Shown: positions 34,868 through 45,405 of the stretch, piece after piece
Layout of the letters: each line of letters begins with the position of its first letter
How positions within the stretch are numbered: the first letter of the stretch is position 1
Source of the DNA: Neckera pumila
Taxonomy: Eukaryota; Streptophyta; Bryopsida; Hypnales; Neckeraceae
Direction: 5' to 3'
DNA: 64,000 bases
NCBI GenBank assembly: GCA_963969595.1
Contig: OZ018410.1
Coordinates: 23,732,913-23,796,912 of the forward strand
Notes under the pieces: model-generated
The model's database searches: none
What the model saw: only the letters and a program-made list of their open reading frames with translations
Told to the model about the DNA's origin: nothing
Made by a program: the position numbers and the translations under genes

Positions 34868-36594
34868 GTAAGTCGATAAATTCTCCTTCTCCTTTTGAAT
34901 TGTTTAGATTAGCATTTAAAATGCCTAGCCAAGCTCCAAGGTCAATTCAGAGAGTCAAAATTAGTTTTTTTTCCAAGTTTATCCATAAAAGTCTGTAGAT
35001 TAAGATTAGGGCTTTCTGAAAACATATCACACTTAAGAAATAGAGCTAAAACAAGTAAAAAATAGAAGAATGAAGTTTATCACTTAAATTGGATGAAAAT
35101 TATTTAGAAGTAACTAAGAGGAATTAACTTAGGAAGATAGTAAGTAGAAATAACCTAGATCATAAAAGTGAAGTTAGAAATTAGTTTTCAATTTAGGCTT
35201 AATAGCAATCAACGGATGAAGTCTTAAACACCAATTAGCGGTTAAACTTCATCCATCAATAACTTTTGATAGGATAGGTCAAATTTCAAGTGAGATAAAA
35301 TTTGGAAATCTTGAATTAGCCTCTTCAAGGAACAATCCTAAAAAATCTAAAAATAATAACTGACCAAAGTTCATTCAAAACATCAAGGAACAAGGGCAGG
35401 AAGAATTAGGGCAACTTAATTCAATCAAAGGAAGAAATTAGTAACAGAAACCTAAATTAGGGGCTTCTAGTAATCCAAAAATGGTTTAAATTTAGAGAAA
35501 GACCAAAACCCTAGGAGAAATCAACAGATGAACTTTAGATTAGTAAATGGATGAAATCAACTCAAATTATTTCATCCAAATTCAACTTAGGACTTAAGCA
35601 AGGCCTAACTATTTAGAACTAGAATTCAAATTTCAAGATTAATTGAAAATGGGAACAAGTCCAAAAGTGTGGACGAAGTTTAAATAGCCCTCCAAAAGGC
35701 TAAAATTCATCCATCGATATCTTTTGCTAGGAGAATGGGATAGAGTTGAATTTTATGTTTTTGGAAATGGCATAAGGTTCTCTACCACTAAAGACTGCTA
35801 AAATTAGATTGTAACTAGATCCATCTCAAATCCACCGTGACCTATTTGGCTTGAAGAAGCTAGGATAGAGGTTGTGATTTGTTGCATATTTTTTATTTTC
35901 TTGCAAATTGTGGATATTTAGGAATTTAGAAAAGATCCTTGCTTGGAAGGCACAATGGATTGACGCTAGGCACCCATAGGTTGAACAAAATCCACACAAA
36001 ATTAGAACCCGGTTGTGCTTGATTATTTACTAAGGGTGGATAAATAAGCGCTCAAATACCCAGGGGACACTCAAGGATTAATCCATGGATCACCCTTGTA
36101 GTGCATTTTGGTCATTTCTTCTATTTATTCTTGATGTGATTTTTTGCCATATAAATTTGAATCCTAATGAAATGAAGTTTATCAAGTGTAGTTTTTACTC
36201 AAATTGAAAATTTTGAAAATTTTGTAAATTTCAATACTTTATAGAAATATGAACTATAGGCCTACAACCATGGTTGATTAATTTTTTAATTTTAGAGTGA
36301 CATCATAACTTTGTTTTATACCATGATATTACACAATTTTTCAATTTTTTAAGTATATTTTGTATTTGATATGATGTTTTGTCATTTTTTTCTTGAAAAA
36401 TCTAAAATAGTTTCAAATTTTTTCCAAAGAAATTGAAAATTTTGTGATTTATACAGTAGTAAATATATGATTTTATCTCTCAAAAATTAATATATATTTT
36501 TCATTCAAATCAAGTTGCAAAGTGACAACCAAAAAAGTAATGAATAGTGAAGCTTGAAATCAGTGGCCAGCTCCAAGGTTAAATGGTAGGACTA
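34868..36594. other. Purine-rich intergenic or intronic sequence
   Basis: If the exon at 34805 is real this would be intron. There are no reading frames or known motifs; the base composition is biased to A and G on the plus strand. Confidence 0.4.
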
Positions 36595-37613
36595 AGGTAG
36601 TCTATTCTAAAAGCAACCATTTAATCCCTAAAGTTCCATGACTATACTTTCACCAAAAAATGCTCAAAAATTGTCATTTTGAGTATAAGTACCAAATTTT
36701 TGAATTTTTTTTTTATGACACATGTAATTGTGAGATCTTGTAGTATGCTGACTTGAGAACATGTGGTAAAAATTTTAGAAACTTCCACCATGTGGATTGC
36801 AAGATATAAATATTCAAATTCACGGAAATCATTTTTTTGGCCTTGCAAAAAACAGGGCAGCAGGGCAGCTCCACTTCACAAGCTCACTTTTTGACGAAAA
36901 AATGTCCAAAATGGGGGTGCTTCTTTGGATTCTTCTTCCTATAGACAAGTTGTCTACACGTCCCGCTACACGCTTGAAAATTTTCACTTCATTTTAAATT
37001 GTACAACACATAGGAAAAAAATAATAAGTTGATAGTAGATAATAATAAATAGATAATAAACAATCTATATCCTTTGATTTTATTTTTTTCAAAAAATATT
37101 GAAAATTGAGTAAGATAAAGGACTTCAAAGTTTATTTTAGAGTCAAGAATCCATAACTGCCCTGCAAACTAAAAATCTTCATACCTTTTGACTCATTGAT
37201 TGAAATGGAATGATTCAAAGCTTTCCACATATATACAACTCTAGAAAACAAATTTCAAATTTTTGTTTTGAAAAAAGTGATTTTTTCTAATTTGCCCGGA
37301 CTGCCCAATTACAAAAAAGTAACATATTAGGCCATAACTTTTTACTCACATTTCCAAATGTCATGAAATTTAGTGCATATGAAAGATATTCCATTTTCCC
37401 ACCTTCTATTAAAATTTTGGCCAAAAATAAAGAAATCTCCAGTCACAAGTACCTGCCCAAAATCTCTATGTTGCCAAAAAATGCATGTTGGTCCTTTAGG
37501 GGTTAAGTCTACCTAACTCATCATTGATTGTAATAGATATTTCAAGCAACATGTCAATCATTCCTAGATAGGGATTGCATTTAGAACATGGTCATTTTTA
37601 GTGCAAACTACCT
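36595..37613. mobile_element. TA-flanked MITE family F (copy 2), split by a piggyBac-type MITE
   Basis: The left tip AGGTAGTCTATTCTAAAAGC follows TA (36593-36594). The right tip, reverse-complemented AGGTAGTTTGCACTAAAAA, precedes TA (37614-37615). Only 36595-36624 and 37503-37613 belong to this element; the middle is the piggyBac-type MITE below. Confidence 0.65.
36625..37502. mobile_element. piggyBac-type MITE, subfamily beta (copy 3, 878 bp)
   Basis: TTAA is present on both sides (36621-36624 and 37503-37506). The tips are TCCCTAAAGTTCC and GGTCCTTTAGGGG. The right portion (GCCAAAAAATGCATGTTGGT) matches 2616 and 8209. It is inserted in the end of a family F MITE. No coding capacity. Confidence 0.8.
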
Positions 37614-37757
37614 TAGAAGCTTCCACAATTAAATGGTAGAACTAGAGGCTTGTAGCTGAGCGCTATCAAACTACTATCTCACGGTGTTCCACCTGGCATC
37701 CTCCTAAACAGGGATGTTGATATTGTAAGGTAATTACACCTAAAATTGCACAGTTAA

Positions 37758-38681
37758 CCCCTAAAGGACCAAGGCCTTTTTTTTTGCTAAAGACTCTCAA
37801 AACTGCCATTTCTAGAGCAAAGAGTAAAAAAATCTGAATTTTTTTTTTTGCACATCCAACTGTTAGATCTTATACCTAACTATTATGAAAATGTGTAGAA
37901 AAAATTTCAGAGTTTTTGACCGCTCAGATTGCAAGATATCTGCGTTCAAAGTGAAAAAAACAAGATTTTCAGCACATTGCGGGACTAGATTTTTTGACTT
38001 TGAACATTTTTAACTTAAATTTTTTGCACTACAGAGTTTTGAGCTTTAAATCTTTATAATGAAGAATTGAGTTGAGAGTCTAGGAAAAAAAAAGAAATTA
38101 AAAAAAACTTAATTTGCATTCTTAAAAAAATTGGTAAGTAGAAGATAGTACAAGATAGAAGGAAAATCTAAAATATTAATATCCTTTAGATGGAATTAAA
38201 ATGCACTAATCCCAATGGTGAGATTGTTCTAGCACAAAAGCTAAACCATTTGGAACTTTTTTTTTTGAAAAATGGCAAAAATTGCATTCCAAAATGAATC
38301 CTACAAGTTATTTTTTCCAAGAAGATGCTCGAATTGCCCGAAAAACAAGATTGTCCATAACTTTCTCAGAACAAATCCAAATGAAATGAATCAAAGCTTC
38401 CCAAACAGACAAAAATATAATCTATAAGGAAAAAAAAAAAAAAAAAAAATTTAAAATTAAATTTTTGCAAAGTTTTTTGCTGCCCCTTCTCCCTTGTTTT
38501 GAGCTTATTTGGGCATAACTTTTGTTCCCGGGCACCAATTGAAAAGAAAATGATATTCCCACAAAGCTTATCAGTTTTTCTATCTTCAAAAAAAATTCAG
38601 AAAATCATGACAAAAATTCAACCCGTAGGTACCTGTCCAAAATCCCATTTGTCCCCTGAACGGACAATGGTCCTTTAGGGG
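37758..38681. mobile_element. piggyBac-type MITE, subfamily alpha (copy 3, 924 bp)
   Basis: TTAA is present on both sides (37754-37757 and 38682-38685), with perfect CCCCTAAAGGACC ends. It is colinear with 28677-29594 throughout, including GTTTTGAGCTTATTTGGGCA and the tail CCCATTTGTCCCCTGAACGG. Confidence 0.85.
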
Positions 38682-39797
38682 TTAAACAATTCAGCATGAT
38701 TCTCATTATTATATTGAATTTTTTTGTGGGGTCTTGTTGGTAGTCAAATGGAGATTCTAGATTCTCTTAGAATGCATTTTTTGGACACCGTGTGAATAAA
38801 CTACAAAATTTTAAAGTGCTGAAAATAGGTACACCTAAAATCAATCATAGACTTTCATGAATAGTGGAAATACATTTTAGGTAAGAATCTAGACTGTGCG
38901 GTTTTAGATAGGGGTCAATTTTAAGTGTAGTTACTTTATTGTCTTTGAAATCACAGGCAAGAAGTAGTGACCCTTTTGGGTACACTTCTGACCATTTTAA
39001 TCTAATATAACTTATGTGCTTCCTGGAATTTGTTGCTGGAAGAAATTGAGGGGCCTGGTCACCTGCCAAGTGTGCCTATTCCTGTATTGCTTATAAATTG
39101 TATAAGCTTACACTCACTCTCATTGGAAGTTGGTTTTGTACAATGATTGAAACGTGGAGCATCTTGGAAACAGCAAATGATTTTGCAAAAGAAGTCAGAG
39201 GTATAACTTACCAGCTACCCATGCACCAAAACTCACAAGCGAACCAAAGCACTATTCCTCCTTTCTAGAAGCATTTTTTCTGTCCCCACTGGCTTGTCAA
39301 CTTGAATTTTACTACAGTATGGTCCAAGTTTTGATGCAGTGCTTCTACATTGAATAGGGAAATTAGGTTGCCCCACACGACTTTCTCAACATTCTACACT
39401 AAGACCATCTGCAATGCAGCACAGTCCGGGGAGTTCTGTAAAAAAACGGACAATTTCCTAGCTTCTAGGAGGTGGCTCGGATTTTTCTATTTTTATCTGG
39501 AAGTGGGCCTAAAGAGTGCAAATTTTATCGGTTCATATCCTCCATTTCTTAATGTACTTAGGCAATTAGCCGCCATTTTGTATTTCAATTATCTACTTTC
39601 CTAAATGTCTAAAATGGGTCCGGTTTTTCTTTTGGTGGGGGATTTTCATTCTCTTCCCATTTTTTTTTGCTGTAGTTACCTTTTTGATTTTTGTTCATTC
39701 CCCATTTTTTTTTTGCTTTAAGTTTTGTTATCATTAATTTCCCCATTTTTTTCCCAAGTGTTTAAAGTTAAAAAATGTTGACATTTCCTATCTAAAG
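38682..39797. other. Intergenic sequence, no gene recognised
   Basis: No exons are recognised. AGACCATCTGCAATGC near 39405 is repeated (reverse) at the right edge of the palindrome near 44500, suggesting a shared element end. T-rich runs occupy 39600-39760. Confidence 0.4.
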
Positions 39798-39809
39798 AAA
39801 AGTATCCTT

Positions 39810-39860
39810 GGTAGGAGTTGAACCTGGCAAAGCCCCTACCACTTTAGGGCCAAGGATGTA
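39810..39860 (-). repeat. tRNA-like segment with A-box and B-box matches (SINE-like)
   Basis: On the minus strand TGGCCCTAAAGTGGTAGGGG (ends 39852) resembles an RNA polymerase III A box. GGTTCAACTCC (39824-39814) matches the B box except one base. The spacing between them is too short for a normal tRNA, so a decayed tRNA-derived retroposon is more likely. No cloverleaf could be drawn. Confidence 0.3.
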
Positions 39861-39911
39861 GCCTTCGGAAAATACAAGGATCCACAAAGGGTCCAAGTAT
39901 TTTCCGGAGGC
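39861..39911. repeat. 22-bp stem hairpin downstream of the hAT pseudogene
   Basis: GCCTTCGGAAAATAC at 39861 pairs with GTATTTTCCGGAGGC ending at 39911. Pairing extends inward to GGATCC/GGTCC with few mismatches and leaves a loop of about 6 nt. It lies just after the transposase stop codon and next to the tRNA-like segment. Confidence 0.7.
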
Positions 39912-39927
39912 TGATTAGAATTGGAAG

Positions 39928-42205
39928 TCAAGAAACCTGCGTAGCACTGTCGTTAGTATCAGCTGCCCCAAACGAACGAGATGGATCACTCGCACTCGGT
40001 TGATCAGAAGAATTTAAGTAAGAAGTCGGGTTAGCATACAGAAAACGGTAGTTAGTATCATTCTTCCAAAGTGGGACAGCATCGCTGATAATGTAATCTA
40101 TCGCCTCCTCTGGCCCTTCCAAGGCAATTCGCAACATCGCCTCAAGATTCTTGCTACGCAACCGGTTTCTAACTCTAGTCTTGATCAAATTCTGTACACT
40201 GAAAGCACGCTCACACGTCGCTGTAGAAATACACTGCACACGAGCTAACTCTGCAAGAATGAGGAGGTTAGGGTACCGTGCTTGGAAGGTGTGATTCCAA
40301 GTTATCATGCCCCACAAATCCTTGAAATTCTTATCCCCCCATTGCGTGGTGCACTAAAGTTTAAAGGCCAGAAACTCACGCTTACATGCTACTTGGTCCA
40401 CAAGAGGAGGGAGTTTGAAGCCTGCATGCGAGCGGTCTACTCCGTAATGGCCCAACAAAGTCTCCAATTTAGAGATGCACCAAATTTGCAACCCCACCTG
40501 CTTGGAAGGCATATTAGTAGGGTTCAAAATCTTAAAACAAGAAATCAAGTCATTATCACTGAAGCGTGCATCAAGGGCAGAACAAACAGCCTCTGCAAAT
40601 TTTTTTTGGAAAGTCAGTGCCTCCTCCAAATCAGTGCTAAGCCTGGATCGTGTCATTTGGAAGTTGTGGAACATGGATTTCTTGACCTCGAACTGCAGCC
40701 TCTTCAAGTACCCACCATGAGGACCATAATCGGGCAAAATATGATAACCAATGGATTCATTGAAGACATCAGCATTCAAATCTCAAGAATCCACAATAAA
40801 CATCATGCGAATTTGAGCTATCTCAATACGCACAATACTGCCCACAGTTGTGACATCAACAAATTTCAGTTGAAATACCTTAGACAACATGGCCAAAGAG
40901 TGAAGAATATCAGCCAAAAAATAGAAGATGTAGATATACTTAAACTGACCCAGTTTCTCCAAAACAGACTTTGCAACAGCTGACTCACTGTCATCAATTT
41001 CTTGGAAAAAAAACAAGGACAGATTCCAGTGATTCACAAAAGGCAGTCACTGCATGCCACCTACTCAGCCACCGAATTTTGTGATAGCGCTTCATAGTTT
41101 TCTTAGAATCAAAAAATTGATCTTGCAAGGCTATGAGTGCATTCTTGCGCTTACCTGACTTATGGAAGAAACCAGAAGTTGAATTGAGCAAGGAATCCAC
41201 TTCAGTGAACAGAACCTTACAGCCTACTGCTTTGGCAGCATCCGGGGCCGCAAGATTAGTTCGATGAGCTACGTAGTGACAAGCCAACATGAACGGATTT
41301 ACCTCATTGCAGAATCGTGTGGAAACACCAGTGTGGCAATCCACCATGCTGCTTGCTCCATCACTCCCAAAGGCTATGAATTTGTAGAGATCTAAATTCC
41401 ACAGCCACAGTTGAGATACCACAGAGGTAAAAATTGATGCAGAGTCCTTCTTGCCACCATCTAGCTGCAGCAGACCTACAAAAACCGTCACAGGCAGACC
41501 CTCCTCTACAATGGTTGCAAACATGACAAGATGGCCAGTAGCACTGATATCTGTAGATTCATCAATCATGATGCCAAAGAATGGAGAATTTTGAATCCTA
41601 CAAATGATCTGTTTTTGAATTACTATAGAAATACACCAAACTAGATCACAGCAAGCTTTTTCGTTTTGGTACATGGTAGCTGTGATAGGAGCTTTCACAG
41701 ATACCAATCAATTTACATAATGCAGGGAATTTTGAGTAAGGGAGAGATTCCTCATTATAAAGTAGGCAGCTTTGAACAAAGTGTGCAAAGCCTCATCACA
41801 AGCACGTTGTCCATTCAGAATTGCTTTCTCCATGGTTTTCTCTCCACTGTTGGAAGCCCATGCAAGCCTGCGGTGTTCATTTGAACGAGAATGGTCTACA
41901 AACGCACTGACCTTAAAATTTTTTGACCCCTCCTTTGCATAGACTGAGCGGCCCCCCTTCTCCCTGCAGACTTTGCAAAAGAGTTTGCCCTCCAAGGCAG
42001 AGAAATGAAGCCAGTCGAACTGAATCGCCCATTGTTCTTTCCACAAGGTTTGGGCTAGTTCAGCCTGGGAAGGAGCTGGTTGATTCGTACCTGGGCTATC
42101 AGTTGATCTTACGCTTTCACTTGTGGACGTCGCAGAATTTGAAGAATCTGCCTCACACGACCTTCCAAAGTAGGAGTCTCAGATCGACTTCTGCCTCTTT
42201 GCCAT
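39928..42205 (-). pseudogene. hAT-type transposase-like gene, lightly disrupted
   Basis: From the ATG at 42205-42203 the minus strand encodes about 755 codons with few lesions: TGA at 42181-42179, TGA at 41710-41708, a one-base slip in a T8 run near 41014, TGA near 40785 and TAG near 40356. The end is a TGA at 39930-39928. In order it shows a Ser-rich start and a TTF-type zinc finger (DWLHFSALEGKLFCKVC, near 42020). Next is the hAT catalytic core (FGIMIDESTDIS near 41570, GSDGASSM near 41350, HKIRWLSRWHAV near 41070). Last is the C-terminal dimerisation domain (TATCERAFSVQNLIKTRVRN, near 40200). The layout matches DUF4371/ZNF862-like hAT proteins. Three of the four stops are TGA, which may reflect decay of CGA codons. 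It could be a recently silenced transposon or an exapted gene copy. No terminal repeats or 8-bp duplication were identified. Confidence 0.8.
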
Positions 42206-42259
42206 TGTGATTTGAGAGAACCTGCCACAAGGAACACCTCAGGGCTCAGGCATTAGAAA

Positions 42260-43320
42260 ACAACACCTCAGATTTCAGAAAACAAACGACATTGCAACAA
42301 AAAACAAATGACATTGCAACATTGCAACGACATTGCAACAGAAAACAAAGGAGTGGAAGCCTAGAAGAGTTACCTGATTCAAACTCGGGAAGATCGCCTG
42401 AATCAGTAGCAATGTAAACACCACTGCGCCACCCCAATTTTGCAAAGCCAGAAGATGATTGAGCAAGCTGATTGAGCGCCCGATCAAGACCACGAACAAC
42501 GATTGCAAGCGGACACTGCAAGCAACACCGATTGCAATCAGAAGTGGTTACCAATCGCAAAACCCCAAACATTGATCACAATCACAAGCGGACACCAATC
42601 GCAAAATCCCAAATACCGATCACAATCACCAGTGGACACTGATCACAAAACCTCAAAATCTCACAAAGGCGATTGAGCAAAACCAAAAATCTCACGAAAG
42701 AAAAACACCCAACACCTGCTTGGCAGCACCTGTGGAGCGCCCCCCAAAATGTAATACCTGTGTGCAATTGCGAGCACCAACTAAATACAGCACCAAAACA
42801 CAACAAAAAAACAAAGCAACAGTCCGGCAGTACCTGCGGAGTGCGGAGCGATTGCAAGCATGGAGCACCACTGCGCCACCCTGCCAGCTCGCCACCACTG
42901 TGCCACGCCGCCACCAATCGCAAGCACAGAATACAGAAACAGTCGCAACTCGCAAGCAGACAGGAAACCAGTCCGGCACGCCGCCACCATTGCACCACGC
43001 CGCCACCGATCGCAAGCACAGAACACAGGAAACCAGTCCGGCAGCACTACGGAGCAAATGCGAGTACCACGCCACCACGCCGCCACCAATCGCCAAGCCC
43101 CAAACTGATCACAACTCGCCACCCGCCACCGATCGCAACTTACAAGCTACACACCGATTGCAACGCAAGCACAGTAGCACACACTGATCGCTCAAATCTC
43201 ACGCTTGCGATTGCCTAAAATCCAAAATCTCATGAAAAAACAAAGCCCATGCACTCATGCAGCACCACCTGGCAGCACCTACGGAGCGCCCACAGTTCAA
43301 AAAGCACGCGATACAGAAGT
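42260..43320. repeat. Degenerate CA/GC-rich repeats (GATTGC / CGCCACCAATCGCAAGCAC)
   Basis: Words such as CGCCACCAATCGCAAGCACA, ACATTGCAAC and GATTGCAAGC recur dozens of times, with CAGTCCGGCAG and CACCTGCGGAGTGCGGAGCG appearing twice or more. The stretch lies upstream of the hAT pseudogene (minus strand) and may be its promoter or leader region. All six frames are partly open because of composition; none is believed to be a gene. Confidence 0.6.
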
Positions 43321-44021
43321 AGAAGTGCAGGATCACAGGAAGCCAACAAAAAATCAACCACAACTCCAGAACAACAAAGTCTAGGAAGCCAGCATTCCAG
43401 CAAGGTGAAATCTCGATGAAATGTCAGCCGTTGATCAATGCCAAGATTGACGGCCTGATTGGCTAACGGCTAGGGTTTAGTGTCTCTTAGTTAAGCACTT
43501 AAGCCAACCAGCAGGGCAGGGTTAGTGGTAAGTGCAACAGTCACTGAGTCACAACTGACTGTCTCAAACAGAGTTACAGTCACAGAGCAGTAATTCAAGA
43601 ATCCAGGTTGTTTCCATTTTCCAACTCCCAAATACTTTGGATGCCTTTCAGTCTTTGAAAGTTTGAATGAGGCAATGAGGGATACTTGATTACAATGTGC
43701 TAATTGTGCTTGATTATTAGGAATTTGGTTACCTTGGTACATTAGAATATTATATATACTTACATAGTATTAAAAAAAAATCCTAAAAAGTATATGCCTG
43801 GTCGGCTGCCCGCCGTGAAAAATGCCTTTCAATTGGTAATTTGCCGTGGGTACTCCTAGGGCAGCTTGCCAAAATGCCAGCATTTTTTTTCCTAGTCAGC
43901 TCGTTTCCGAAAACCTTCATTTCTCTTCCGGAACCCCTTCCTAAACATTTCTATCTCATTCGGAAATTCTCAATATCAACCGGCTAGCTTGTAACTAACT
44001 GCCGGCACTCCCCTTTCATTG
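43321..44021. other. Intergenic sequence, no gene recognised
   Basis: No exons or repeats of note. This may include the outer end of the hAT element, but no paired terminus was found. Confidence 0.35.
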
Positions 44022-44504
44022 TCAATGCAGTCACGGTACATGGCCCAATATCGGTATAGCTAACTTTTGAATGCTAAACAATTAGAATTTGAAAATTGTC
44101 TTTTTAGAAGCACATCGGAAAGAACTTGGAGAAGGAACAAAATAATCTCAAACTAGACATTGGACAAGTACTTCAAAAGCGAGGTACAAATCTGAAATTA
44201 TAGAGGTCTTAGCAAATCACGGTTACCAAAGCAACATTTGGACATTGACCCTCCACATTTGATGATTTTTAGAGGGCCAATGTCCAAATGTTGCTTTGGT
44301 AACCGTGATTTGCTAAGACCTCTATAATTTCAGATTTGTACCTTGCTTTTGAAGTACTTGTCCAATGTCTAGTTTGAAATTTTTTTGTTCCTTCTCCATG
44401 TTCTTTCCGTTGCGCTTCCAATAAGACAATTTTCAAATTCTAATTGTCTAGCATTCAAAAGTTAGCTATACCGATATTGGGCCATGTATCGTGATAGCAT
44501 TGCA
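44022..44504. mobile_element. Near-perfect palindrome: 232-bp arms around an 18-bp loop
   Basis: The left arm (44022-44253) and right arm (44272-44504) are reverse complements with only scattered mismatches and a few indels, for example TGGCCCAATATCGGTATAGC against its complement near 44480. The loop is CACATTTGATGATTTTTA. The arms fade outside 44022 and 44504. There is no coding capacity. It fits a foldback MITE or a young inverted-duplication hairpin locus, and transcription would give a long double-stranded RNA. Confidence 0.85.
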
Positions 44505-44513
44505 GATGGTCTA

Positions 44514-44922
44514 AGGTAGCCTGCTCTAAAAGCGACCGGCTTCTTCAAATCAACCCTATAAAATGGTAGTGAATGGATATGAGGTGGTCTTTAAATGGAC
44601 CACTTTAGTCATTGATTGAATCTAGAAAAAAGTATTCTTTAATGCAAGAGCCAATCATTGGTCTTGATTTCCTCAAATCACTTTAGAAGTTGTAAGTGGA
44701 CGCACTTTGGAAGACCTAGGGTCACAAATAGGTAGCTACAACAGATATCTTTGAAAATTCATAACTAATTCAAAAATGCTTCAAAAACTATGAAACCACT
44801 TGGGTTACGTTTGTCATCCATTTTTCTTTCTCTGAAAAATGAGTGAAAAATATTTCTATTCATGAAATCCTACAAAAACGGCGGACCAGCCCTTAAATGG
44901 TCGCTTTTAGAGCATCCTACTT
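44514..44922. mobile_element. TA-flanked MITE family F (copy 3, 409 bp)
   Basis: The tips are AGGTAGCCTGCTCTAAAAGC and, reverse-complemented, AAGTAGGATGCTCTAAAAGC, each with TA outside (44512-44513 and 44923-44924). It is colinear in reverse with 15704-16113. It starts within 10 bp of the palindrome's right end. Confidence 0.75.
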
Positions 44923-45405
44923 TATATCAATATTACAATTACTGTAGGAGGATGCAGTGATGTGGGAATCATGTGTGTTGCGTGGACTGATGTATTAATT
45001 CATGGTTTGGGATTAGAAAATGGCTTGTGCCTCCATCTAGACAAGCAATGAGTCATAAGGTAATTGAGGTAGCTTCTTCGGGATAAAGCAACCTAATTGT
45101 CAAGGCAACTCAATTTCACTATTTTAGAGTTAGTGTAGTATACTTTTTCATTTGCTTCAAGTGGGCATGATCAAGTTGTACCATAGTTGTAGCACAGGGT
45201 CAGTACATTAATGCAAAATAATTAATTAAATGGGGTTGTAAGAGGTAAAATAAACCATGTGGGATATATAAATTAGGATTAGTGGAAGTTCAACTGCTCA
45301 TAGTTCAAATTAGGGATAGTGTTCAAAGTAAAATTTTAGACTTCATTCAGGCAATGTAGAATATATATATATTTTTTATTTTTTATTTATTTTTAATATT
45401 TTTAA

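Noticed and set aside
42582..43218. Long overlapping frames on both strands (up to 181 codons)
   Set aside because: All frames are open because of the CA/GC-biased repeat composition; peptides are low-complexity and mutually redundant.
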